Source of the DNA: a bacterium
Lineage (GTDB): Bacteria; Patescibacteriota; Microgenomatia; UBA1400; PJMF01
Assembly (NCBI GenBank): GCA_900299155.1
Contig: OMIS01000043.1
Span: 1-6,446 of the forward strand
DNA: 6,446 bases
Direction of reading: 5' to 3'
The position numbers and the translations under genes were made by a program. The notes beneath the pieces were generated by a model. That model was not told the DNA's origin, made no database searches, and worked only from the letters and a program-made list of their open reading frames with translations. This document shows positions 1-6,142 of this stretch, in pieces (position 1 is the first letter of the stretch; each line of letters begins with the position of its first letter).

Positions 1-1
1 A

Positions 2-454
2 AGTAAAATTATTATTCAAACAAATTATTTTTACTCCGTTATCTATATGCAAAGAACTAATTTCTATAATAGATATGGAAGTTATTCAGTTGCAAAATCT
101 CAGCAAACCAAATTATTTGCAACAATTGAGCAATTAATTAAACTTAGCCATGCCGCAAACAATGCTACACTTCTATATATACCAGCATCATCTCCTTTTT
201 GGGCTATCTCAAATGATTGCACAACGTATTCATTAATTGGACCAGCGCTATCAAATTTTGCGCTTTTGCATGGACTTCCAGGAAGTGCATGTCCCACAAA
301 ATTATATGGTTATACCCTATATACAAACAAAAATGCACAGCCCAATTTAACTACTACAGAAGATATTTGTGAGTCTACTCTAAGTCATAAATACAAAAAT
401 GTAATCATTCTTGATGATGATTCGTACTCTACTTTAAATTGTGAAAAACCATAA
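2..454 (+). CDS. C-terminal part of an unrecognised protein (5' end outside window)
   Basis: The reading frame is open from the first bases of the window to a TAA at 452-454, giving about 150 residues. The first ATG, at 47, has no Shine-Dalgarno sequence before it, so the gene more likely starts outside the window. The visible part looks soluble, with no membrane segment. Its best landmarks are a stretch around LLYIPASSPFW, then a Cys, then GPALSNFALLHGLP and a YGYTLY motif. Four cysteines are spread over the segment. I have a loose impression of C-terminal domains of large membrane glycosyltransferase-like proteins, but cannot name a family. It is the only plus-strand gene in the window and converges on the methyltransferase gene, overlapping its 3' end by 26 bp. 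The amino-acid composition and protein-like motifs favour a real gene. Confidence 0.6.
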   Translation, partial: SKIIIQTNYFYSVIYMQRTNFYNRYGSYSVAKSQQTKLFATIEQLIKLSHAANNATLLYIPASSPFWAISNDCTTYSLIGPALSNFALLHGLPGSACPTKLYGYTLYTNKNAQPNLTTTEDICESTLSHKYKNVIILDDDSYSTLNCEKP

Positions 455-1136
455 CAACCTGTCCAGAAAAAAATTTTGAAAATACTATACTTTTTTCAAG
501 GTATGGCTGTAAAAAATACAGTATCTTTGAGAGGGTTTGAGGGAAGAAAAATGGCACATATCCTATATAGGCTTCTGAGATAAGCTCCATATGAGATTGT
601 TTAAACCATTTTTTAATCATATCAGGTGGATATGATTTTTCTTCGTGAAGCCTATGATATGGGGAAACCTTCTCAATAAATTTCACAATTGGGTTTCGTC
701 CATTTGGTTCAACAACAATAACGTAGTCAGCAAATTTGGGAATCGCATTTATAGCAATTTTAGGATGGCTTAGATGATGTAACACACCTCTAACCACCGC
801 AACATCGTATTTTTTCTTTGGAAAAAACTTAATTCTTTCAATATCATCAATATAAAATTTAATGTGCTTATATTTTTCTTTTGCATATGCGATTGCAGAT
901 GGTGCTGGGTCAAATCCAGATACTTTCATGGATGGAAAGTTATCCTTTATTTCTTGTGTATAGACACCATCACCACATCCAATATCCAGTAACGTCTTTG
1001 CTTTTCCTGGGATGTTTGAAATAATTTCCTGTGAGATTCTGCTGTTTGAGAGCTGTGAAGAAAGTGGAGCATTGGTTGTATAGCGATAGCCTTGATTTAC
1101 CTTTACATCTTCATCAAACGGAAATACTGTTGTCAT
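429..1136 (-). CDS. class I SAM-dependent methyltransferase
   Basis: This is a 235-residue small-molecule-type methyltransferase with a Rossmann fold. What is seen: motif I DIGCGDG (about residues 51-57) for S-adenosylmethionine binding, an acidic residue after strand 2 (GFDP, D76), an IDDIE segment near residue 97, and motif IV/post-motif YDVAVVRGVLHHL (110-122), typical of the Methyltransf_11/25 group. The C-terminal part holds EPNGRNP and HRLHEEKSY, which I recall from methyltransferases found in surface-polysaccharide clusters; the substrate cannot be read from the sequence. The frame is open further upstream to an ATG at 1184, but that start lies inside the end of infB. The ATG at 1136, 7 bp after the infB stop with a weak GAG-type ribosome site, is preferred. 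Probably cotranscribed with infB. The stop is TAG, and the last 26 bp overlap the convergent plus-strand gene. The gene looks more AT-rich than infB and nusA. Confidence 0.85.
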   Translation of the reverse strand: MTTVFPFDEDVKVNQGYRYTTNAPLSSQLSNSRISQEIISNIPGKAKTLLDIGCGDGVYTQEIKDNFPSMKVSGFDPAPSAIAYAKEKYKHIKFYIDDIERIKFFPKKKYDVAVVRGVLHHLSHPKIAINAIPKFADYVIVVEPNGRNPIVKFIEKVSPYHRLHEEKSYPPDMIKKWFKQSHMELISEAYIGYVPFFFPQTLSKILYFLQPYLEKSIVFSKFFSGQVVMVFHNLK

Positions 1137-1143
1137 TATATGT

Positions 1144-2625
1144 TTACTCGTCTGCCATCTTGTACGCCACGATAACATCTCCAATACGGAAATCCAGTTT
1201 ACGGTTCTTGAAGGTCATACCACCTTCATTTTTTGCATTAATTTCGTCAATTTCTTGTTTACCATGCATCATACTTTTGATAACTGGATTCATCACAATT
1301 TCTTCACCACGTTTCAGATGAAGCAAATCATGTTTGCGGATCGTACCAGTTTTGACACGAACTCCAGCAATACGTTCACCCTTCATTTCAAAAATCTGCA
1401 TCACCTCTGCTTCACCTGTGATGACTTCATCGATGGTACTATCCATCAGCTTCAACATCTGCTTTTGCAAATCTTCAATCAAATGGTAAATCACATCGTA
1501 CTGTTTAATACGCACGCCTTCATTCTTGGCGTTTTGTTTAATACCGTTGTTAACTTTAATATGAAAGGCAATAATCAGTGCCTCAGTAGCTTTAGCAAGT
1601 TCAATATCACCATCGGTCACTTGACCTAAACCACTACCCACGAGCTCAACGTTATCCATATCTAAGGTTTGCACAATTGCTTCTAAAGTGCCTGATACAT
1701 CTGCTTTAATCAGAAGTTTTAGCTTTTGCTTTTCACCAAGCATTGCTTCAAAATCAAAGCCTGCATTTGACAAATCTAAACCTGCTGCAGGATCTTCCTG
1801 AGCTGCTTCCGCTTCTATGGCAGCATCAGCTGAGTAATCTGCATGAGCATCTTTAACAATTTCTCCTACCACTGCAACACCTTTGAATCCAATAATTTCA
1901 GCGGGAGAACCTGGCAACACTGATTGAAGTTGTTCACCCTGTTCATTGGTTAGTAATCTAACACGACCTTCTGCAGAATCAGTCTGAATATCTTGACGAG
2001 GTTGGAGTGTGCCTTGTTGAACGATCACACTTGCCACACTTCCACGGCGTGGATCAAGCGAAGATTCAATCACTACTGCTTTCAATGGAGCAGCTGGATC
2101 GGCTTCGTAGTTGTGAAGTTCTGCAGTCAATGCCAATGTCTCAAGAAGTTGATCTACACCTGAACCCGTTTTTGCAGAAAGTTCAACTACATCTATATCG
2201 CCACCAAAGCCCTGTACAGAAATACCGTGTTCAACAAGCTGTGACTTAACAAGCATTGGATCAGCACCAGGCATATCCATCTTGTTTATCGCTACAATGA
2301 CTGGCACTTTTGCTTCATGAATGTGACGAATTGACTCAATTGTCTGAGGTTTTACGCCGTCATCTGCAGCTACGACTAGGACGATGATGTCAGTAACTTG
2401 AGCACCGCGCTGGCGCATTTTATTAAATGCAGCATGGCCTGGAGTATCAATGAAGGTAAGTTTGTTACCTTGATACTCTGCCTGGTAAGCACCTATATGC
2501 TGAGTAATACCACCTGCTTCACGAGCAGTAACTCGAGTTTTTCGAATATAGTCGAGTAATGAAGTCTTGCCGTGATCGACATGACCCATAATTGTGATAA
2601 CTGGTGGTCTTTTTTGTACAGCCAT
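1144..2625 (-). CDS. infB: translation initiation factor IF-2, short form
   Basis: IF-2 is the GTPase that brings initiator fMet-tRNA to the 30S subunit and promotes 50S joining. At 493 residues it lacks the long N-terminal region of E. coli-type IF-2: only about 10 residues precede the first G-domain strand. G-domain motifs are complete: GHVDHGKT (14-21), switch I around REAGGITQHIGAY (35-47), DTPGH (60-64), NKMD (114-117) and SAKTG (150-154). Domain II follows (about 180-260), then an acidic linker, domain III beginning near KLLIKADVSGTLEAI (303-317), and the C-terminal tRNA-binding domain (about 400-490). In that last domain some usual positions differ: SMMH replaces the common SLKR-type stretch (451-454) and EGG replaces ECG (467-469). 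No earlier start exists, since the nusA stop is in the same frame five codons upstream. Weak ribosome site (AGTAGG) before the ATG. Downstream of nusA as usual, but rbfA does not follow. Confidence 0.97.
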   Translation of the reverse strand: MAVQKRPPVITIMGHVDHGKTSLLDYIRKTRVTAREAGGITQHIGAYQAEYQGNKLTFIDTPGHAAFNKMRQRGAQVTDIIVLVVAADDGVKPQTIESIRHIHEAKVPVIVAINKMDMPGADPMLVKSQLVEHGISVQGFGGDIDVVELSAKTGSGVDQLLETLALTAELHNYEADPAAPLKAVVIESSLDPRRGSVASVIVQQGTLQPRQDIQTDSAEGRVRLLTNEQGEQLQSVLPGSPAEIIGFKGVAVVGEIVKDAHADYSADAAIEAEAAQEDPAAGLDLSNAGFDFEAMLGEKQKLKLLIKADVSGTLEAIVQTLDMDNVELVGSGLGQVTDGDIELAKATEALIIAFHIKVNNGIKQNAKNEGVRIKQYDVIYHLIEDLQKQMLKLMDSTIDEVITGEAEVMQIFEMKGERIAGVRVKTGTIRKHDLLHLKRGEEIVMNPVIKSMMHGKQEIDEINAKNEGGMTFKNRKLDFRIGDVIVAYKMADE

Positions 2626-2640
2626 AGGCCTACTTTTTCC

Positions 2641-3930
2641 TTATTCTGTTACTTGTTGCTCATCACGCATCATACGAGGTTTGCGCTTGAATTGTGGTTC
2701 ATTTTCTTGATCTGCTTCAAATGCAGTAACTTTTTCTGAAAGCATCTTGACTTGATTTTCTGGTAACTCAAACTGCATCCATTTATCTTTGAAGCGAGCT
2801 AAGTCCATAACAGTCGTAAGTTTATGTTGGATCAGCTGTTCACGAGTCTCAGCTGTTAATCCTGCAAAGGTATCAATTTCATACTCTTCCAGACCTGTAG
2901 CGCTGGATTGAATAGCACCACCTGCGGACTTAACCGTGATCTTGTAACCACTCAGTTTTGCAGCTAAGCGAACATTCTGTCCTCCACGACCGATGACGAG
3001 TGATAACTGATCATCTGGTGCAGTAACAACTGCCATTTTCGTAGCCACATCAACATCAATTTGTAAGTTTTCTGCAGGAGCGAGAGCACCTTGCAGTAAT
3101 GTTCTTGGATCTTCTGAGAATGGAATAATATCTAAGCGTTCATTATTTAATTCACGAATCACCTCTTGGACACGAACGCCGCGTTGACCAACACAAGAAC
3201 CCACTGGATCAACACCTTCTTGTGTAGAACGTACTGCTAACTTGGTGCGGACACCCGCTTCGCGGGAAATCAGCGCAATTTCTACAGCACCAGAAGCGAC
3301 TTCTGGGACTTCACGTTCAAACAACTTAGAAACGAGTTTTTTATCAGCACGTGAGACGATAACTGATTTACCCTTGTGGGTGTCACGAATTTCTTTGATT
3401 AAAACAGTAATACGGTTGTTCATTTTGTAAAACTCACCACGCATCTGTTCTTCTGGTGGCATGAAGCCTTGGCCACGACCGATATCTAAAATAACGGTTC
3501 TTCCATCCATGCGCAAGATTTGAGCGGTGACGATTTCACCAAGTTTATCTTGATATTCACCAATAATTTGATCTTTTTCTGATTCACGAATTTTTTGTAA
3601 AATTACTTGTTTAGCTGTTTGTGCAGCAATACGACCAAAACCAGCTGGAGTCACGTCTTCAGATTTTTTAGCATCCCATTTAGTGACCTCTAATGTTTCT
3701 TCATCACGCTCTAATGCTGGAGCTTTATATATTTTTGATTCACCACTTGCTTCATCCAGCTCAGCATAATAGTGCCATTCTTCAGCTAATGGGCCATATT
3801 GTTTGCGGTAGGCAGAAACTAGTGCTTGCTTAATTGCAGTATAAATAGCTTCTACTGGAATTTTACGTTCATTGGCAATCTGACTGATTGCTGCGGCAAA
3901 ATCTGTTCTTGCGATTTTTGTGTCTTGCAT
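2641..3930 (-). CDS. nusA: transcription termination/antitermination factor NusA
   Basis: NusA binds RNA polymerase and nascent RNA, and modulates pausing, intrinsic termination and antitermination. The 429-residue product has the expected order: an N-terminal polymerase-binding domain (about 1-125), an S1 domain (about 130-200), KH1 with GSCVGQRGVRV (244-254) and KH2 with GRGGQNVRLA (314-323). After KH2 comes a tail of about 80 residues. It includes a segment starting GLTAETREQLIQHKL (357-371) that resembles a single helix-hairpin-helix unit, and it ends in a charged stretch. There are no duplicated acidic repeats as in E. coli. The ATG at 3930 has a good ribosome site, AAAGGT, 3 bases upstream. 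nusA is followed after 15 bp by infB. The usual upstream rimP is replaced by a kamA-type gene, and ylxR is absent. A promoter plus terminator-like leader lies directly upstream. Confidence 0.97.
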   Translation of the reverse strand: MQDTKIARTDFAAAISQIANERKIPVEAIYTAIKQALVSAYRKQYGPLAEEWHYYAELDEASGESKIYKAPALERDEETLEVTKWDAKKSEDVTPAGFGRIAAQTAKQVILQKIRESEKDQIIGEYQDKLGEIVTAQILRMDGRTVILDIGRGQGFMPPEEQMRGEFYKMNNRITVLIKEIRDTHKGKSVIVSRADKKLVSKLFEREVPEVASGAVEIALISREAGVRTKLAVRSTQEGVDPVGSCVGQRGVRVQEVIRELNNERLDIIPFSEDPRTLLQGALAPAENLQIDVDVATKMAVVTAPDDQLSLVIGRGGQNVRLAAKLSGYKITVKSAGGAIQSSATGLEEYEIDTFAGLTAETREQLIQHKLTTVMDLARFKDKWMQFELPENQVKMLSEKVTAFEADQENEPQFKRKPRMMRDEQQVTE

Positions 3931-3937
3931 AGTACCT

Positions 3938-3982
3938 TTATATTTTTAGTGACTTGTAACAAAAAAGGGCGGATTTTCTCAT
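3938..3982 (-). CDS. possible leader peptide of 14 residues upstream of nusA
   Basis: A short ORF reads MRKSALFCYKSLKI and stops with TAA 7 bp before the nusA ATG. Its ATG is preceded by a tandem AAGGGAAGGG; the first AAGGG is 7 bases from the ATG, a good Shine-Dalgarno position. The ATG lies in the loop of the terminator hairpin and the second AAGGG is in the ascending stem arm, so a ribosome starting here would cover the hairpin. Its TAA overlaps the nusA ribosome site (TAAAGGT), which would allow coupled re-initiation; the two frames differ. There is no run of regulatory codons for one amino acid, so classic amino-acid attenuation is unlikely. The ORF could be fortuitous: it is very short and only position supports it. 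Confidence 0.4.
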   Translation of the reverse strand: MRKSALFCYKSLKI

Positions 3983-3989
3983 CGCCCTT
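3961..3989 (-). terminator. intrinsic terminator hairpin in the nusA leader (possible attenuator)
   Basis: On the minus strand AAGGGCG (3989-3983) pairs perfectly with CGCCCTT (3971-3965) in a 7-bp stem; two inner A-T pairs are possible around a bulged base. A T-run of six (3966-3961) begins at the end of the stem. The plus-strand side has no T-run, so the terminator is oriented towards nusA. It would end kamA transcripts, but it also lies downstream of the predicted nusA promoter, which makes it a candidate attenuator. Confidence 0.8.
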
Positions 3990-4007
3990 CCCTTCACGAA
4001 CAGCTAT

Positions 4008-4036
4008 ATTATACAACTTTTTTAGATAAATACCAA
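4008..4036 (-). promoter_or_regulatory. predicted sigma70-type promoter for nusA-infB
   Basis: On the minus strand a -35-like TTGGTA (4036-4031) and a perfect -10 TATAAT (4013-4008) are separated by exactly 17 bp. Transcription should start near 4001, giving a leader of about 70 bases before the nusA ATG, with the terminator hairpin beginning about 12 bases into the RNA. The promoter sits in the kamA-nusA gap, so nusA and infB can be expressed independently of dnaJ-kamA. Confidence 0.6.
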
Positions 4037-4073
4037 GTGCAGGTTGGATAGCTACACAAGTTTTAAAGATCAT

Positions 4074-5195
4074 CTAAAAAGAAGTAACTCCTTGATCTGT
4101 ATATAGTACTTCTTTTCCTTCAAATGTTCGCGCTTTGTACTGCTGTGGCGAGATTTGCTCCAACCACATAATCGGTACTTTTCCATATCCTCCTGGTAAA
4201 TCTAAGACATATTCAGGCATGCAGACACTTGAAAGATTTCCTCTGAGTGAAGTAAAAATATTTTTACCCTCTACAATTGAGATTCTAAAATGAGAAGTGC
4301 CATGTGCCTGATCTAAGTGATGCAAGTAGTAGGGTTTAATTCCAACTGCCACAAGCTGTGTAAAAAAATTTTTAAGTGTTTCAACATCTGCATTTACACC
4401 TTTTAGCAACACACTCTGTGAGAGCACCAATATATTTTTTTGCAGCAGCTGCGCCACCAGTGATGCGACTTCCTTGGTGAGCTCATTTGGATGATCTGTA
4501 TGGATGACGATAATTTTTTTACCGATAAATTTTTCTACAACTGAAAGCCATTGAGCCGTAATGCTTTGTGGATCAACAGCAGGAACGCGCGTATGAAACC
4601 GCCACCGCTCAATATGCATAACACCACTCAGTTGCCTTCTAATATTATCTAAAAATGCCGCAGGAAATGTGCCTGGATCACCACCAGAGAAAATAACTTC
4701 TCTAATTTCAGGATGCGCTAAGAGATATTCTTTAATTGCAGCAAAATTAACTGGACGGACTTTACCAACTACTTCACGTCTAAAACAGAATCTACAGTGA
4801 ATTTTGCAGTGTGAAGTAAGTAGTAATAAACAACGGTCAGGATACCGATGAATTAATCCAGGCACTGCTTCTTTTTCATGGTCGCCAATGGGATCAGTCA
4901 GTTCATATGGCTGGATATTTTCTTCAGCTTTCTGAGGCATTGCAATTAACCGCAGAGGATCCCGTGGATTTTTCCAGTCTATTAAATCCGCATAGTAATA
5001 TGGTATGCGCAACGGGAACCCGACAACACCACCCGTTTCATCTTCAGTAAGCAGAGATTCTGGGAATGGCAATGTGTTCTGTTTTGTTAGATGAGCAGCA
5101 CTTGAAATGTATGTGGTTGGTGATTGATTTTCGACACCATACCGGGTGTTCAAATAGGATTTCAGTTCTTCCAATGAAGAAATATATGTTTGCAT
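4074..5195 (-). CDS. kamA: lysine 2,3-aminomutase family radical SAM/PLP enzyme
   Basis: The family converts L-lysine to beta-lysine, either free or (EpmB) for loading onto elongation factor P. The 373-residue product has the radical SAM cluster motif CKIHCRFC (C130, C134, C137), an SGGDP motif (170-174) and a PLP-lysine motif PGGYGK with K339. By comparison with the Clostridium enzyme, the lysine-contacting residues appear kept: the Arg after the cluster (R139, in CFRR), an Asp in HHLDQAHGTSHF (D295) and an Asp just before the PLP motif (D332, in VLDLPGG). Retention of the last Asp points to true aminomutase rather than EpmB, but this is inference. The N-terminal part is short compared with long KamA proteins of over 400 residues. 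It lies 27 bp after dnaJ with only a weak ribosome site (AGAG), probably in one operon. Neither a beta-lysine acetyltransferase (ablB) nor EF-P genes are in the window. The stop is TAG. Confidence 0.88.
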   Translation of the reverse strand: MQTYISSLEELKSYLNTRYGVENQSPTTYISSAAHLTKQNTLPFPESLLTEDETGGVVGFPLRIPYYYADLIDWKNPRDPLRLIAMPQKAEENIQPYELTDPIGDHEKEAVPGLIHRYPDRCLLLLTSHCKIHCRFCFRREVVGKVRPVNFAAIKEYLLAHPEIREVIFSGGDPGTFPAAFLDNIRRQLSGVMHIERWRFHTRVPAVDPQSITAQWLSVVEKFIGKKIIVIHTDHPNELTKEVASLVAQLLQKNILVLSQSVLLKGVNADVETLKNFFTQLVAVGIKPYYLHHLDQAHGTSHFRISIVEGKNIFTSLRGNLSSVCMPEYVLDLPGGYGKVPIMWLEQISPQQYKARTFEGKEVLYTDQGVTSF

Positions 5196-5222
5196 AGTAA
5201 TCTCTGTACTGAGAATGGAGAA

Positions 5223-6086
5223 TTATAACCCAACTTGGCTCAATGCTTGTAATGCTCGCTTTTGTTCTGAGGTAATTTTTTCTGGCACCTCCACAATCAG
5301 GCGGACATATAAATCACCTTTGCCATTGGCATTCACATATGGCACGCCCTCACCACGCAAACGTACCAGCGTATGCGAAGCTGTTCCTGCGCGAACTTTT
5401 AATTTTAACTTTTGATCAATTGTTTCTACTTCTGTAGTGCCTCCCAACGTGGCCACGGTAAATGGGATTTTATGATCTAAGAATAAGTCTTGATCCTGGC
5501 GTTTGAAACGTTCATCGGCAGTAACATTAATTGTAATGTCAAACTCTTTAAATCTAATTCTTGTCCCATCATTTGCACCTGCTGGGACTTTGATAGTGTG
5601 CTTCTTATTATCAATTTTAACTTCTTTTGTAGTGCCTTTAATTGATTCTAGAAAACTAATGGTGAGTGAGTAGCGAGGTCGTCTTTGTGCTTGAGAAAAT
5701 CCACCAAATCCACCACCAAAAAACTGTTCAAAAATCTCAAATGGATCTCCAAAATCGCCTTCATCAGCCCCGCCACCGTAATTTCTATATGAATAGGTGA
5801 ACGGACCTTGGCGAAAACCACCGCCAAATGGATTTCCCCCCATACCGCTTGCTGGATCAAATGCGGCATGACCAAACTTGTCATACATTTGTTTTTTTTG
5901 AGGATCAGAAAGTACTTGGTACGCCTCGTTAATTTCTTTGAATTTTTCTTCTGCTTCTGCCTTTTTATCTTGATTTCTGTCGGGATGCCACTTCAAAGCC
6001 ATCTTGCGATATGCTGACTTTATTTCATCACTTGGCGCGCCTTTTTTAACGCCCAATATTTCATAGTAATCACGTTTTGTAGCCAT
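5223..6086 (-). CDS. dnaJ: DnaJ-family co-chaperone without zinc finger (type II/CbpA-like)
   Basis: This J-domain protein delivers clients to DnaK and stimulates its ATPase in the cytosol. The 287-residue product has a J domain (about 4-70) with the catalytic HPD tripeptide at 34-36, a Gly/Phe-rich linker (about 80-135) with several GG/FGG clusters, then two beta-rich client-binding domains (about 138-205 and 206-280). There is no cysteine in the whole protein, so the zinc-finger domain of type I DnaJ is absent. Domain I is also shortened: after GTRIRF the usual Gly-rich GDL loop is missing and the chain goes straight to FDITINV. The length is near that of E. coli CbpA (about 306). The ATG at 6086 has no Shine-Dalgarno sequence, and the predicted promoter is only a few bases upstream, so translation may be leaderless. 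kamA follows after 27 bp. dnaK and grpE are not in the window. The symbol could equally be cbpA. Confidence 0.93.
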   Translation of the reverse strand: MATKRDYYEILGVKKGAPSDEIKSAYRKMALKWHPDRNQDKKAEAEEKFKEINEAYQVLSDPQKKQMYDKFGHAAFDPASGMGGNPFGGGFRQGPFTYSYRNYGGGADEGDFGDPFEIFEQFFGGGFGGFSQAQRRPRYSLTISFLESIKGTTKEVKIDNKKHTIKVPAGANDGTRIRFKEFDITINVTADERFKRQDQDLFLDHKIPFTVATLGGTTEVETIDQKLKLKVRAGTASHTLVRLRGEGVPYVNANGKGDLYVRLIVEVPEKITSEQKRALQALSQVGL

Positions 6087-6096
6087 AACGAATATG

Positions 6097-6125
6097 ATTG
6101 TAACATTTTTAAGTGCTAATGTTAA
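6097..6125 (-). promoter_or_regulatory. predicted dnaJ promoter, extended -10
   Basis: On the minus strand the -35-like TTAACA (6125-6120, five of six consensus bases) is 17 bp from the -10 TACAAT (6102-6097, five of six), and the -10 is preceded by TGT as in extended -10 promoters. Transcription should start near 6090, only about 3-5 bases before the dnaJ ATG (6086), implying an mRNA with almost no leader. No ribosome site is visible upstream of the ATG, which is consistent with this. The spacer contains TTAGCACTT, matching eight of nine bases of one half of a CIRCE (HrcA) operator; the inverted second half is absent. Confidence 0.6.
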
Positions 6126-6129
6126 GCAA
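6113..6129 (-). repeat. operator-like dyad, copy 2, over the dnaJ -35 region
   Basis: The minus strand reads TTGCTTAACATTAGCAC, an imperfect inverted repeat with TGCT and AGCA arms. It matches 13 of 17 positions of the upstream copy at 6143-6159, with a 30-bp offset. It covers the -35 box and part of the spacer, where a repressor would block polymerase. Confidence 0.4.
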
Positions 6130-6142
6130 TCAAAGTAGTAGT

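Noticed and set aside
395..422. Minus-strand hairpin AATCAT/ATGATT followed by ACATTTTT, just past the methyltransferase stop.
   Set aside because: The stem is only 6 bp and nearly all A-T, and it lies inside the plus-strand coding region. Too weak to call as a terminator.
465..502. A-rich and T-rich tracts (GAAAAAA ... TTTTTTC) near the convergent gene ends, a possible bidirectional terminator.
   Set aside because: The stem would be pure A-T apart from one pair, with a long loop, and it is inside the methyltransferase coding region.
1137..1184. Upstream ATG at 1184 that would lengthen the methyltransferase by 16 residues.
   Set aside because: The extension lies mostly within the last codons of infB in another frame and adds no recognisable sequence; the ATG at 1136 fits the spacing after the infB stop.
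2007..2249. Plus-strand ORF of 80 codons opposite infB; likewise the others opposite nusA, infB and dnaJ.
   Set aside because: They are antisense to strongly conserved genes, and their peptides look like back-translations of those genes.
4037..4058. Minus-strand hairpin GTGTAG/CTGCAC between the kamA stop and the nusA promoter.
   Set aside because: Six pairs with one wobble, and no T-run after it. It does not qualify as a terminator and no riboswitch-like core is visible.
3852..4073. 73-codon minus-strand ORF starting right after the kamA stop (TAGATG) and overlapping the start of nusA.
   Set aside because: It runs across the promoter and the terminator hairpin, overlaps 79 bp of nusA in another frame, and its peptide has no recognisable domain. 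It is most likely an accidental open frame in the gap.
5222..5227. TATAAT on the minus strand across the dnaJ stop codon, a possible kamA promoter.
   Set aside because: No -35-like hexamer is found at 16-18 bp upstream and there is no extended -10. A chance match in AT-rich sequence.
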